DNA of 64,000 nucleotides from Nocardia vermiculata NBRC 100427. GTDB taxonomy: Bacteria; Actinomycetota; Actinomycetes; Mycobacteriales; Mycobacteriaceae. The notes under the pieces are model-generated. The model was given only the letters and a program-made list of their open reading frames with translations, ran no database searches and had not been told where the DNA came from. The stretch is taken from positions 124,001 through 188,000 of the forward strand of contig NZ_BDCA01000013.1 in assembly GCF_001613265.1 (NCBI RefSeq), written 5' to 3'. Both the position numbers and the translations under genes were made by a program. Shown here in pieces: positions 16,822 through 24,712 of the stretch (its first letter is position 1; the number at the start of each line of letters is the position of its first letter).

Positions 16822-16935
16822 CCGACGCCGTGCTGCGTAGGATGGCTTCCTCGGCCGAAGTCCTCGAGTCATGGCTCTTCGCCGGGGAGGTAGATTTTCG
16901 CGCTCCGTAACGATATGCGCGCAGCATGGACCGGT

Positions 16936-17964
16936 TCACAGGTCCACGACTACCTTGCCGACGGCGAGCCCGTCGGCGACGAGTCGCAGTGCGGCAGGGG
17001 AGTCCTCGAGTGAGAATCGGGCGCCGATGTGTGGGCGTAGGCCGGTGGCCAGGAGGTCGGCCAGTTCGGCCTCGTTGCGCCGGAACTCCGCGGGATCCAG
17101 GTCCTGAAACTGGAATCCGAGTACGTGAATTCCTTTGACGAGCACCAGGTTCAGTGGGATGGCGGGCACGGTGCCGGAGGCGTAGCCGATGGTGACGAAT
17201 CGGCCGCCGCGGCGCAGCGTGCGTAAGGCGGGCTCGCTGAGCGCACCACCGACCGGATCGAGCACGGCATCAGCGCCCTCGGGAAGCGCGCGCCGTAGTG
17301 CGGCGCGCAGATCCCCGCCGCGATGGTCGATCAGATGCCGCGCGCCCAGCGTCCGGGCGACCTCGAGTTTGTCCGGTGAGGATGCCACCGCGGTGACCGA
17401 CAAGCCGAGGTGCGTCCCCAGTGCGACCGCCGCCGATCCGACGCCGCCGCCGGCGCCGAGCACGATCAGCTCCGCGCCCGCGCCGACCCGGGCGACGGAT
17501 CGAATGCAGTGGTACGCCGTGCGGTAGGTGACGCCGAACGCCGCGGCATCGGCGAATTCCACGCGGTCGGGGATGCGGGTGAGTTTGTCCGCGGCCACCA
17601 CGATCTGTTCGGCGAACGCGCCGTGTAAGCCGGTGCCGCACACGCGGTCGCCGACCACGACGCTGCCACTATCGGTCCCGCCGGCATCGGTGCTTGCGGG
17701 CCCGACCGTGAGGTTGCTACGAGGACCGGTAGTGAGATTGTTGCCGCCGCCCACCGCGACGACGCCCGCGAATTCGCTGCCCGGCACAAAAGGCGTGGGC
17801 ACACTGATCTGGTAGCGATTCGCGACCAGCAGCACATCCGGGTAGTTGACCGCAGCGGCATGCACCCGCACCCGAACTTCGCCGGGCCCCGGTTCCGGGA
17901 CGGCCCGCTCTTCGACTCGGACCACCTCGGGTGCTCCGTACTCCGGGCACACCGCCACACGCAT
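16936..17964 (-). CDS. NADPH:quinone reductase-like zinc-independent MDR oxidoreductase
   Basis: 342 aa from the ATG at 17964, which has GGAGG 11 nt upstream; in-frame ATGs at 17994 and 18012 are alternatives. The GroES-like half shows GEVRVRVHAAAVNYPDVLLV and PGSEFAGVVAVG. The Rossmann half shows LGAGGGVGSAAVALGTHLG and TLRRGGRFVTIGYASG. There is no Cys-rich structural zinc loop, so it is a QOR-like reductase of quinones, enones or enoyl-CoA. A linker of about 30 residues (GGNNLTTGPRSNLTVGPAST) inserts near residue 75 and is unusual. Last gene of the minus-strand operon 21123-16936. Confidence 0.87.
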   Translation of the reverse strand: MRVAVCPEYGAPEVVRVEERAVPEPGPGEVRVRVHAAAVNYPDVLLVANRYQISVPTPFVPGSEFAGVVAVGGGNNLTTGPRSNLTVGPASTDAGGTDSGSVVVGDRVCGTGLHGAFAEQIVVAADKLTRIPDRVEFADAAAFGVTYRTAYHCIRSVARVGAGAELIVLGAGGGVGSAAVALGTHLGLSVTAVASSPDKLEVARTLGARHLIDHRGGDLRAALRRALPEGADAVLDPVGGALSEPALRTLRRGGRFVTIGYASGTVPAIPLNLVLVKGIHVLGFQFQDLDPAEFRRNEAELADLLATGLRPHIGARFSLEDSPAALRLVADGLAVGKVVVDL

Positions 17965-17996
17965 CGAATGCGGAACCTCCGGTCCCCGCGCCATGG

Positions 17997-18809
17997 TCAG
18001 TGTCCCTGCCATTCGGGGTTACGTCGCTCGATGAACGCCTGCGCCCCTTCGGCGGCATCCGCACTGGCGAAAACCACTTCCTGCCAATGCTTGCGGCGGT
18101 CGCCCGCGGCCGGGCCGTCGGTGACGGCGAGGCGAGCCAGTTCCTTGGATGCCGCCAGGCCCAGTGGCGCGTTCGCCGCCACCGATGCGGCCAGTGCGAG
18201 CGCGGTGTCGAGCACCCGCTCCGGCTCGGTCACCGCATTGACCAGTCCGATCCGGTAGGCGCGATCGGCGTCGATGGGCTCCCCGGTGAGCAGCAACTCC
18301 AGGGCGATTCCCAGTGGAATCCGGGTCGCGACACCGGTTCCGCCGCCGGCGGCGAACATGCCTCGCTTCACCTCGGGGAAGGCGAATTTCGCGGCGCCGG
18401 AGGTGACGATCATGTCGCAGGCCAGCAGGAGTTCGAGCCCGCCGCCGACCGCGGTGGCATTGGCGGCACCGATGATCGGGACGCTGGTGTTTCCGGCGGT
18501 GAACCGGTTGAACGCGTCGAGGGCCGTGCGCTGCTGCGGCGACCCCTGCGAGGGTGCCGAGCCGCCGGCGAATTCGCGCAGATCCATCCCGGCGGAGAAC
18601 GCCTTGTCACCGGTGCCGGTGAGCACGATTGCCCGCACTTGCGGATCGGCTTCGGCGGCGATCAGTGCCTCGCCGATGCCGTAGATCACGGCACTGTTGA
18701 GGGCGTTCCGGGCTGCGGGGCGGTTGATCCGGATCAGCAGCACCGCATCGCGTCGTTCGACGATGAGGGCGGGGGATTCGGGGGCGCTCTCGGATGCGGT
18801 GGTGCTCAT
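17997..18809 (-). CDS. enoyl-CoA hydratase/isomerase family protein
   Basis: 270 aa crotonase. LTGTGDKAFSAGMDLREFAG (near residue 62) and AANATAVGGGLELLLACDM (near 110) are the two oxyanion-hole motifs. FPEVKRGMFAAGGG includes the Glu of the first catalytic position (EVKRG). Its start overlaps the kinase gene stop by ATGA. In context it would hydrate the enoyl-CoA released by the kinase/dehydrogenase pair upstream. Confidence 0.9.
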   Translation of the reverse strand: MSTTASESAPESPALIVERRDAVLLIRINRPAARNALNSAVIYGIGEALIAAEADPQVRAIVLTGTGDKAFSAGMDLREFAGGSAPSQGSPQQRTALDAFNRFTAGNTSVPIIGAANATAVGGGLELLLACDMIVTSGAAKFAFPEVKRGMFAAGGGTGVATRIPLGIALELLLTGEPIDADRAYRIGLVNAVTEPERVLDTALALAASVAANAPLGLAASKELARLAVTDGPAAGDRRKHWQEVVFASADAAEGAQAFIERRNPEWQGH

Positions 18810-19825
18810 CGGTTGTACTCCGTGCTCGCGGCGAGGTCGGCTGCCTCGCGCATCAGCCTCGGCACGATCGGGCCGAAGGACTGCAATTTGATGTCGTCGC
18901 CGGCGCGCTGGAATCCGCGTTCCAGCACGATCGCCAGTTTCCATTTGGCCAGGACCAGGTAGTAGTCGAGATCCTCGACCTGTCGGCCGGACACCTCGGC
19001 ATAGTGTTCGAGCAGTCGGGTGCGTGCCGGCATCCCGCGCAGGTCCACATAGCTCGCGCCGGCGGCTTCGGGAGCCGAGGTGTCCTCGGGCCAGCTCTGC
19101 ACCATCCACGCCAGATCCAGTTTCGGATCGCCGACCGTACCCATCTCCCAATCGACCAGGGCCGCCAGTCGCGCCGGTGCGCCGTGCTCGTACATCACGT
19201 TCGCGAACTGGTAGTCGCCGTGCATGATGCCGGGGATGTAGTCCAGCGGGCGGTGGGTACGCAGCCAGGTGGTCGCGGTGTCCATACCGTCCAGATCGCG
19301 GCCGCGGTGCCGGGCGAAGAATTCGGTCCAGCGCTGGACCTGACGTTCGTGGAAGCCGTCGGGGCGGCCCAGGTCCTGTAAGCCTCTGGCGCGCCAGTCG
19401 ACTCGGGACAGCAGCGCGATCCCCTCGGCGAGCTGATAGGCCAGTCCGGCGCGGGCGGTGAGGTCGGTGTCGAACGGTGCCGGCCAGCGTTTGCTGTCCA
19501 TCGGTGACCAGCCGTCGATATAACCCATCAGGTAGAAAGTGCGTCCCAGCACCGAATGGTCGGTGCAGACCGCGACGGCGGGTGTGTGCGGGACGTCGGT
19601 GCCGTCGAGTGCGGCGGTGATCCGCCACTCTCGTTCGATTCCGGCGTCGCGGTCGGGTGGTGCCCCGGCAGGTGGAATCCGCAGCACACAGCGGTATTCG
19701 CCGCGGGTGATCAGGTAGATCTCGTTCTGGGTCCCGCCGGACAGGAAGGTGGCCTCGGCCGGTGCGCCGCGGCCGGGCAGCTCGCGGGCATCCATCCAGG
19801 CGGTGAGGCGGGCGGTGTCGATCAC
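18806..19825 (-). CDS. APH-fold kinase of the ACAD10/11 N-terminal type (putative 4-hydroxyacyl-CoA kinase)
   Basis: 339 aa. Resembles the aminoglycoside-phosphotransferase-like N-terminal domain of ACAD10/ACAD11 and LvaA-type proteins, which phosphorylate the 4-hydroxyl of 4-hydroxyacyl-CoA before elimination. Visible motifs: FLSGGTQNEIYLI (nucleotide loop), CVLRIPP (ATP-binding basic residue), HSVLGRTFYLMGYIDGWSPM, MHGDYQFANVMYEHG (catalytic Asp, metal Asn) and ALVDWEMGTVGDPKLDLAW (metal Asp). The GTG start overlaps the stop of an ACAD11-like dehydrogenase, so the two domains fused in animals are adjacent genes here. Kinase fold is firm; substrate is inference. Confidence 0.85.
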   Translation of the reverse strand: MIDTARLTAWMDARELPGRGAPAEATFLSGGTQNEIYLITRGEYRCVLRIPPAGAPPDRDAGIEREWRITAALDGTDVPHTPAVAVCTDHSVLGRTFYLMGYIDGWSPMDSKRWPAPFDTDLTARAGLAYQLAEGIALLSRVDWRARGLQDLGRPDGFHERQVQRWTEFFARHRGRDLDGMDTATTWLRTHRPLDYIPGIMHGDYQFANVMYEHGAPARLAALVDWEMGTVGDPKLDLAWMVQSWPEDTSAPEAAGASYVDLRGMPARTRLLEHYAEVSGRQVEDLDYYLVLAKWKLAIVLERGFQRAGDDIKLQSFGPIVPRLMREAADLAASTEYNR

Positions 19826-21123
19826 AGGTTACCTACTTCGTGTTCGAGGTAGTCGGCGAATTTCGCCCGCGCGGCCTCGAGTTTGCGCGGGATCCATTCG
19901 GTGGGCCACAGATCGTCGGTGGGCTGGTAGTCGCGCAACACCTGCTTGGCGACTGTGCCCTTGTGTACTTCGGTGGGGCCGTCGGCCAGGCCCAGCACGC
20001 CCGCGCCGTGGATCATGGTGAAGAACGGCATCTCGTTGGTGACCCCGAGGGCGCCGTGGACCTGCATGGCGCGCCAGGCGACGTCGTGCAGGACGGTCGG
20101 CATCACGACCTTGACCGCCGCGATGTCCTTGCGCACCTTGCGATAGTCGTTGTACTTGTCGATCTCCCACGCGGTGTAGAGCACGAACAACCGGAACTGC
20201 TGCAGCTGGGCGTAGGAGTCGGCGATATAGCCCTGCACGAACTGTTTGTCCGACAGGCGGCTGCCGGCGGTCTCGCGACTCAGCGCCCGCTCGCACATCA
20301 TGTCCAGTGCACTGCGCGCCAGGCCGATGGTCCGCATCGCATGATGGATGCGTCCGCCACCGAGGCGGGTCTGCGCGATCGCGAATGCCTGCCCGGCGCC
20401 GCCCAGTAGTGCCGAATTCGGTACGCGCACATTGTCGTAATGGATCAGCGCGTGCGACCCGCCGTCGAGCGGTTCCCCGTACAGTCCGACATTGCGTTCG
20501 ATCCGCACACCGGGGGTGTCGGTCGGGATCAGGAACATCGACATGCCCTGGTATGCGCTGACCTCGGGGTCGGTGACGACCATGACGATGAGGAACGAGG
20601 CGGTGGCGGCGTTGGAGGAGAAGAACTTGCGGCCGTTGACGATCCAATCGTCCCCGTCGCGCACGGCCGAGGTGGTGAACTGGCGCGGGTCGGCGCCGGC
20701 CTGGGGTTCGGTCATCGAATAGCTGGAGAACAATTCGCCCTCGAGCAGGGGGCGCAGGTAGCGCCGTTTCTGGTCCTCGGTGCCGTAGTGGGCGATGATC
20801 TCGGCATTGCCGGTGTCGGGCGCCTGACAGCCGAAGATCACCGGTGCCCACGAGGAGCGGCCCAGAATCTCGTTGAGCAGCGCCAGTTTCAGCTGACCGT
20901 AGCCCTGCCCTCCGAGGTCGGGACCCAGATGGGTGGCCCACAACCCTTGCTCGCGCACCTGGTGTTTGAGCGGGTCCACGACCTTGCGGCGGGTGGCATC
21001 CGGTGGCACGAACTGCTGGTGCGGCCAGATCAGGTCGAGCGGTTCGACCTCGTCACGGACGAACGCGTCGGCCCAGTCCAGCTTCTGCTGGAACTGCGGA
21101 TCGGTTTCGAAATCCCAGGCCAT
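19822..21123 (-). CDS. acyl-CoA dehydrogenase, ACAD10/11-like
   Basis: 433 aa, longer than usual because of an N-terminal extension (PLDLIWPHQQFVPPDATRRK). FAD core: SYSMTEPQAGADPRQFTTSA near residue 150 and WIVNGRKFFSSNA. The C-terminal part MQVHGALGVTNEMPFF followed by VLGLADGPTEVHKGTVAK matches the ADGPxEVH signature of ACAD10/11 proteins. The ATG at 21123 has a strong GGGAGGAGG site. First gene of a four-gene minus-strand operon with the kinase, hydratase and MDR reductase. In ACAD11/LvaC-like enzymes the domain converts 4-phospho-acyl-CoA to enoyl-CoA, which may be its role here. Confidence 0.9.
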   Translation of the reverse strand: MAWDFETDPQFQQKLDWADAFVRDEVEPLDLIWPHQQFVPPDATRRKVVDPLKHQVREQGLWATHLGPDLGGQGYGQLKLALLNEILGRSSWAPVIFGCQAPDTGNAEIIAHYGTEDQKRRYLRPLLEGELFSSYSMTEPQAGADPRQFTTSAVRDGDDWIVNGRKFFSSNAATASFLIVMVVTDPEVSAYQGMSMFLIPTDTPGVRIERNVGLYGEPLDGGSHALIHYDNVRVPNSALLGGAGQAFAIAQTRLGGGRIHHAMRTIGLARSALDMMCERALSRETAGSRLSDKQFVQGYIADSYAQLQQFRLFVLYTAWEIDKYNDYRKVRKDIAAVKVVMPTVLHDVAWRAMQVHGALGVTNEMPFFTMIHGAGVLGLADGPTEVHKGTVAKQVLRDYQPTDDLWPTEWIPRKLEAARAKFADYLEHEVGNL

Positions 21124-21152
21124 TGCGCCTCCTCCCAGTCGATGGAAATATG

Positions 21153-21170
21153 ATTCTTGTGATGAAGAAT
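21153..21170. promoter_or_regulatory. Inverted-repeat operator candidate in dehydrogenase/VOC divergent promoter
   Basis: ATTCTT-GTGATG-AAGAAT is a perfect 6-bp inverted repeat with a 6-nt spacer. It lies 30 nt upstream of the dehydrogenase start and 45 nt upstream of the VOC gene. The TetR protein encoded after the VOC gene is the natural candidate ligand-responsive repressor. Its left half (ATTCTTGTGA) resembles the 867-880 site. Confidence 0.55.
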
Positions 21171-21214
21171 AGCATTCTGAATCCGAGTAACCAGATTGTG
21201 AACGGAGGATGCGG

Positions 21215-21682
21215 ATGAGAGCCGCCGACCAGTTCCATCTCGGCATCGTCGCCGCGGATCTCGAGGCGACCACGGCCGCGCTGAGTACGACGCTCGGATA
21301 CGAATGGGGGATCGAAACCGGTGGGCCGCTGCAGGTGTCGGTGCCGGCGGGGGAGTTGCGGGTCGATATCCGCTGCGTCTACTCCACCACCGTCCCGCGG
21401 CTGGAGGTGATTCGCGAGGTGGCGGGCACGTTGTGGGAGCCGGTGCCCGGCAGTGGAATTCACCATATCGGCTACTGGTCCGACGACGTCGCGGCCGATA
21501 TCGCGGAACTGGAGCGGTCGGGCTACGAGGTGGAGGCGCTGCGTCCCGGACCCGGCGGTATGCCGCTGTTCGCCTTCCTGTCCGCATCGGCCGGGGTTCG
21601 CATCGAACTGCTCACCCGCGCCGCGGAGAGCGGGCTGTCCCGCTGCTGGGCGGCGCCTTCCGCTGACGGGTTGCCGCGATGA
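21215..21682 (+). CDS. VOC-superfamily (glyoxalase-like) protein
   Basis: 155 aa with two beta-alpha-beta-beta-beta modules: DQFHLGIVAADLEATTAALS at the N-terminus and IHHIGYWSDDVAADIAELER in the middle. Conserved His (HLG, HHIGY) and Glu (RIELL) positions could bind a divalent metal as in glyoxalase, epimerase or dioxygenase relatives. The ATG at 21215 follows GGAGG by 6 nt; an ATG at 21209 is less well placed. It overlaps the TetR gene by 4 nt and is divergent from the ACAD11-like operon. Reaction unknown; methylmalonyl-CoA epimerase-like or ring-cleaving activity are possibilities. Confidence 0.82.
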   Translation: MRAADQFHLGIVAADLEATTAALSTTLGYEWGIETGGPLQVSVPAGELRVDIRCVYSTTVPRLEVIREVAGTLWEPVPGSGIHHIGYWSDDVAADIAELERSGYEVEALRPGPGGMPLFAFLSASAGVRIELLTRAAESGLSRCWAAPSADGLPR

Positions 21683-22365
21683 GCCGGTACGGCAGCACGG
21701 ATCCGGATCGGGGCAACGACGAAGGGGACGTCGCCGCCGACGCGGATGTGGCGGCGCGTATCGCACGACGCGCGCTGCAACGGCGTGGCGAGGTCTACAC
21801 CGAGGAGGTGCGCCGGCTCCTGGACGCCGGCCTCGAGGTGATGCGGCGTTGTGGCACGTCCTCGCGACCGCGGGTGGCCGATATCGTGGCCGCCGCAGGG
21901 CTGTCCAACGACGCGTTCTACCGCCACTTCGCCTCCAAGGATGCCCTGGTCGCGGCGCTGCTGGAAGACGGAACGCACCGGCTGCTGAGCTATCTCGGGC
22001 ATCGGATGAGCAAGCGATGCGACCCTGAGGGTGCGGTGCGGGAATGGGTTGACGGTGTGCTGTCGCAAGGCGCGGGGGAGGTCGCGGCCACCACCCGTGC
22101 GGTGCTGTGGAATGCGGGCGGCCTGGCGCTGGGACTGGTCACCGGCCCGCCGGAAGCCGATGTACGCCTCGCCACCCTGCTGCATGCGCCGTTCACGGAA
22201 TTGGGCTGCGCGCACCCGGAGGTCGATGCCGCGCTCGCTGCGCACGCGGTGGTCGGCCACCTGGCGGAACTGCTGTGGCGGCAGCGTGAACCGACTGCGG
22301 ACGATGTCGAGCACGTGACAGCATTGTGCTTGCGCGTCGCACGCCCGGCGCCGTCGCGGTCCTAG
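21679..22365 (+). CDS. TetR-family transcriptional regulator
   Basis: 228 aa with a long charged N-terminal arm (residues 1-40, Asp/Arg rich). The HTH follows: PRVADIVAAAGLSNDAFYRHFASKDALVAALLE at about residues 62-95. The start codon overlaps the VOC gene stop (ATGA), so expression is coupled. Likely binds the ATTCTT-N6-AAGAAT repeat in the divergent promoter and controls the kinase/ACAD11-like operon as well as its own. Effector unknown. Confidence 0.88.
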   Translation: MSRYGSTDPDRGNDEGDVAADADVAARIARRALQRRGEVYTEEVRRLLDAGLEVMRRCGTSSRPRVADIVAAAGLSNDAFYRHFASKDALVAALLEDGTHRLLSYLGHRMSKRCDPEGAVREWVDGVLSQGAGEVAATTRAVLWNAGGLALGLVTGPPEADVRLATLLHAPFTELGCAHPEVDAALAAHAVVGHLAELLWRQREPTADDVEHVTALCLRVARPAPSRS

Positions 22366-22494
22366 TGCCGCGAACTCACCGGCCGGGCTCTGTGTGCGGG
22401 AGATGTGAGGACGTGGTCCGGACCCCGGCAGCTGTGGTCGCCGCGGCGCGGGGAGATCGATGCACTGCGACCATATCGCCACCCACCGCGCGGG

Positions 22495-23292
22495 CTACGG
22501 CAGTGCCGTGTCCGCCATGTCGACCTGCCGCCGCGCATTCGCGAGCCCGGTGACGACGCTGGTGCCGATGCGGCCGGTGCGGTCGTAGAGGGTGGCGGTG
22601 CCCACGGCGATGCCGTCGGCCGAAATATGGTCCTGGGCATGCAGTCCCACCTCCGGCCCGAGTGGGAGCCGGGTCAGGGTGAGGGTGACGTCGCTGTTGA
22701 TGAAGCCGACGCCCTCGGTACCCCAGTTGCAGACCAGATTGGTGGTGTCGCCCAGGAATGCGGCGCGCTGGAACCCGGAGATCGGTTCGCCCTCGACCAG
22801 CGGTGGGAGGTTCTGCCACATCGACTTGCGCTCACCGTTCTGGGCCGCCGCGAAATCGCCGGTCCAGTCCTGTTCACCACATTTGAACAATGGCGGCTGT
22901 CCGGTCGGCGCGTCGAGACGGACCTCGGGCACCGGCAGCGGAGCGTCGGCTTGCCAGACCAGGCCGGGAGGTTGTTCGGCGGCGGCCAGGTACATCACCG
23001 AGGCCCGCACCCGCACCTCGTCGTGCTGGGTGATCCACGCATCGGCGACCCGGACGCGGGTGCCGGTGCGCACGACCGTGCTGTGTACCGTGATCGGCTC
23101 GGTGAGTACCGGACGGAACAGGTCGACCGTCAGCCGGGCGGGAATGAACCCGGCTCCCGGACTGTGTGTTTCGAGTTCGCGGGCCAGCAGGCCGCAGACC
23201 GCCGGTCCGGCGACCTGCTGATCCGACCAGCGGCTCACCGCGAAGTCGCCCGCTACGAATCCCGCGTCCTCGCGGCTGAAGAATGCCACCAT
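22495..23292 (-). CDS. acyl-CoA thioesterase-like double-hotdog protein
   Basis: 265 aa. The N-terminal half (WSDQQVAGPAVCGLLARELE, then RLTVDLFRPVLTEPITVHST) and C-terminal half (GFINSDVTLTLTRLPLGPEV, then GTATLYDRTGRIGTSVVTGL) each look like a hotdog fold, as in TesB-like/4HBT_3 proteins. Such enzymes hydrolyse acyl-CoA and can buffer the CoA pool. It is monocistronic and convergent with the TetR gene. A KstR-type site lies 26 nt before the ATG, suggesting control by the sterol-catabolism repressor. No canonical active-site Asp can be assigned by eye. Confidence 0.8.
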   Translation of the reverse strand: MVAFFSREDAGFVAGDFAVSRWSDQQVAGPAVCGLLARELETHSPGAGFIPARLTVDLFRPVLTEPITVHSTVVRTGTRVRVADAWITQHDEVRVRASVMYLAAAEQPPGLVWQADAPLPVPEVRLDAPTGQPPLFKCGEQDWTGDFAAAQNGERKSMWQNLPPLVEGEPISGFQRAAFLGDTTNLVCNWGTEGVGFINSDVTLTLTRLPLGPEVGLHAQDHISADGIAVGTATLYDRTGRIGTSVVTGLANARRQVDMADTALP

Positions 23293-23317
23293 AGCCTCGG
23301 TCTTTCCGTGTCCAATC

Positions 23318-23331
23318 TAGAACACGTTATA
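23318..23331. promoter_or_regulatory. KstR-type operator candidate (TnnAACnnGTTnnA)
   Basis: TAGAACACGTTATA fits the consensus of KstR, the TetR-family repressor of sterol catabolism in Rhodococcus and Mycobacterium, at every fixed position. It lies just upstream of the thioesterase gene. Match is direct; KstR binding here is inferred. Confidence 0.6.
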
Positions 23332-23620
23332 GGAAGGATGCGGACGGTGGTCTCCGGGTGTCACCTTCGGTGCGGGTTCGGGCGACAGTGCCGTTCGGGC
23401 AGCGAGGTCCCGGTGTGACGAAGGGGTGTCCCGGTGACGGGGCCGGTGGATTCTTCGCGGGTGAATTGTCACCCGTTCCATCGATTCCGTCCGCCGAGAT
23501 CAGAGCGGTTGCCGAGGGGTGGCGTGAGTCCGGTCCCGGCGGGCCCCGGCGCCGCCGCGAGGTGACGGGCGGCACACGATGTGCTTAAGCTGGCGATGCA
23601 CGATAATCCCGGCACCACCG

Positions 23621-23779
23621 ATGGAGACGACGTTGAAGACCAGACTGGGCTGCCCCTGCGGTGAACAGATCAACGGAACCGACGAGGACGACCTTGTCGA
23701 GAAGACGCAGAAGCATCTGGCCGAGAATCACCCCGGTCACGACTACTCCCGCGAAGAGATTCTGTTCCTCGCCTACTGA
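23621..23779 (+). CDS. DUF1059 small protein
   Basis: 52 aa from the ATG at 23621; the TTG at 23633 (GGAG 7 nt upstream) gives the 48-aa form typical of the family. The motif RLGCPCGEQINGTDEDDL then HLAENHPGHDYSREEILFLA matches DUF1059: a CxC-G pair, an acidic turn, and a His-rich helix. The Cys and His residues could bind a metal. Monocistronic, convergent with the SDR gene. Function of the family is not established. Confidence 0.8.
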   Translation: METTLKTRLGCPCGEQINGTDEDDLVEKTQKHLAENHPGHDYSREEILFLAY

Positions 23780-23809
23780 GGCCCGCCGCGGGTCCGTCGA
23801 GGCCGGGCC
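23780..23809. terminator. Hairpin between convergent genes
   Basis: GGCCCG (23780-23785) and CGGGCC (23804-23809) can pair around an 18-nt GC-rich loop just after the DUF1059 stop and before the convergent SDR end. No U-run; a bidirectional terminator is plausible but not certain. Confidence 0.4.
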
Positions 23810-23815
23810 CGCTGC

Positions 23816-24712
23816 TCATCCACCGACCGCCTGCTGATCGTCTCGATCGCCGGCGGCCAGGTACCGCATCGGCGCGTAGTTCGCCCAGCCGCTCTCCGGC
23901 CAGTTGAACCAGCCCGCCGATGCGCCGGTACCGCCGTCGGGATGCAGGGTGGTGCCGGTGAGATACGCCCCCAGGTTCGAGGCGAGAAAGACCACGCAGC
24001 CCGAGATATCCTCCGGTGTCCCGGCGCGGCCCATCGGGATCGCGACCCGGATTCCGGCCGGATCGGTCATTGCCGCATCGCCGCGGGGGAGCCGGCTCAG
24101 ATTCGGGGTCGGTACGTAATCCGGGGCCACATTGTTGACCCGGATCTGCTCGGGTGCCAACTCGACCGCCAGGGTGCGGGCGAACTGTTCGACCGCGGCC
24201 TTCGCCGCCGCGTACACGGCGAAACCCGGCGCCGCGCGGTGCGCTTCGATCGTGGTGATGTTGACGATGCTGCCGCCGCGCCCGCCTGCCTGCATCCGCG
24301 GTACCGCCAGTGAACAGGCGTGCAGCACATGGGTCAGGTTCGTGCGGAGCAGGGCGTCCCAGCCCTTGGCGCGGGTCTCGGTGAACGGGGCACGGAAGGT
24401 GCCACCCACGACGTTGACCAGGATGTCGAGGCGTCCCCACCGCGCATCGACACTCTCGAACAGTGCCGCCAGCTGCTCCGGATCGCGAACATCACCGTGC
24501 CGGATCACCGCGTCGATGCCGGCGTCGTCCAGCTCCATCCGCATCCGTGCGATCGCGTCGGTGTCGATGTCGATGATCGCCGGCCGGACCCCGTTGGCGG
24601 CCAGATCGGTGACGATCGCACGACCCAGGCCACCCGCACCGCCGGTGACGACGGCCACCGTGCCCGCCAACCCGGCCCGCTGCTCGAACCATCCGTTCTG
24701 CCGCGTGCTCAT
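23816..24712 (-). CDS. SDR-family oxidoreductase
   Basis: 298 aa. NAD(P)-binding VVTGGAGGLGRAIVTDLA near residue 22, acidic DIDTDAIARMR suggesting NAD(H) preference, NVVGG at the NNAG position, catalytic YAAAK near residue 168. The C-terminal tail of about 40 residues (GWFNWPESGWANYAPMRYLA) is longer and more aromatic than in most SDRs and probably covers the substrate. The start overlaps the LLM oxidoreductase stop by ATGA. Likely works on the same substrate as that enzyme. Confidence 0.87.
   Translation of the reverse strand: MSTRQNGWFEQRAGLAGTVAVVTGGAGGLGRAIVTDLAANGVRPAIIDIDTDAIARMRMELDDAGIDAVIRHGDVRDPEQLAALFESVDARWGRLDILVNVVGGTFRAPFTETRAKGWDALLRTNLTHVLHACSLAVPRMQAGGRGGSIVNITTIEAHRAAPGFAVYAAAKAAVEQFARTLAVELAPEQIRVNNVAPDYVPTPNLSRLPRGDAAMTDPAGIRVAIPMGRAGTPEDISGCVVFLASNLGAYLTGTTLHPDGGTGASAGWFNWPESGWANYAPMRYLAAGDRDDQQAVGG

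Noticed and set aside
23341..23620. Possible gene between the thioesterase and DUF1059
   Set aside because: About 280 nt of GC-rich DNA with only short frames and no motif. Likely promoter and spacer.
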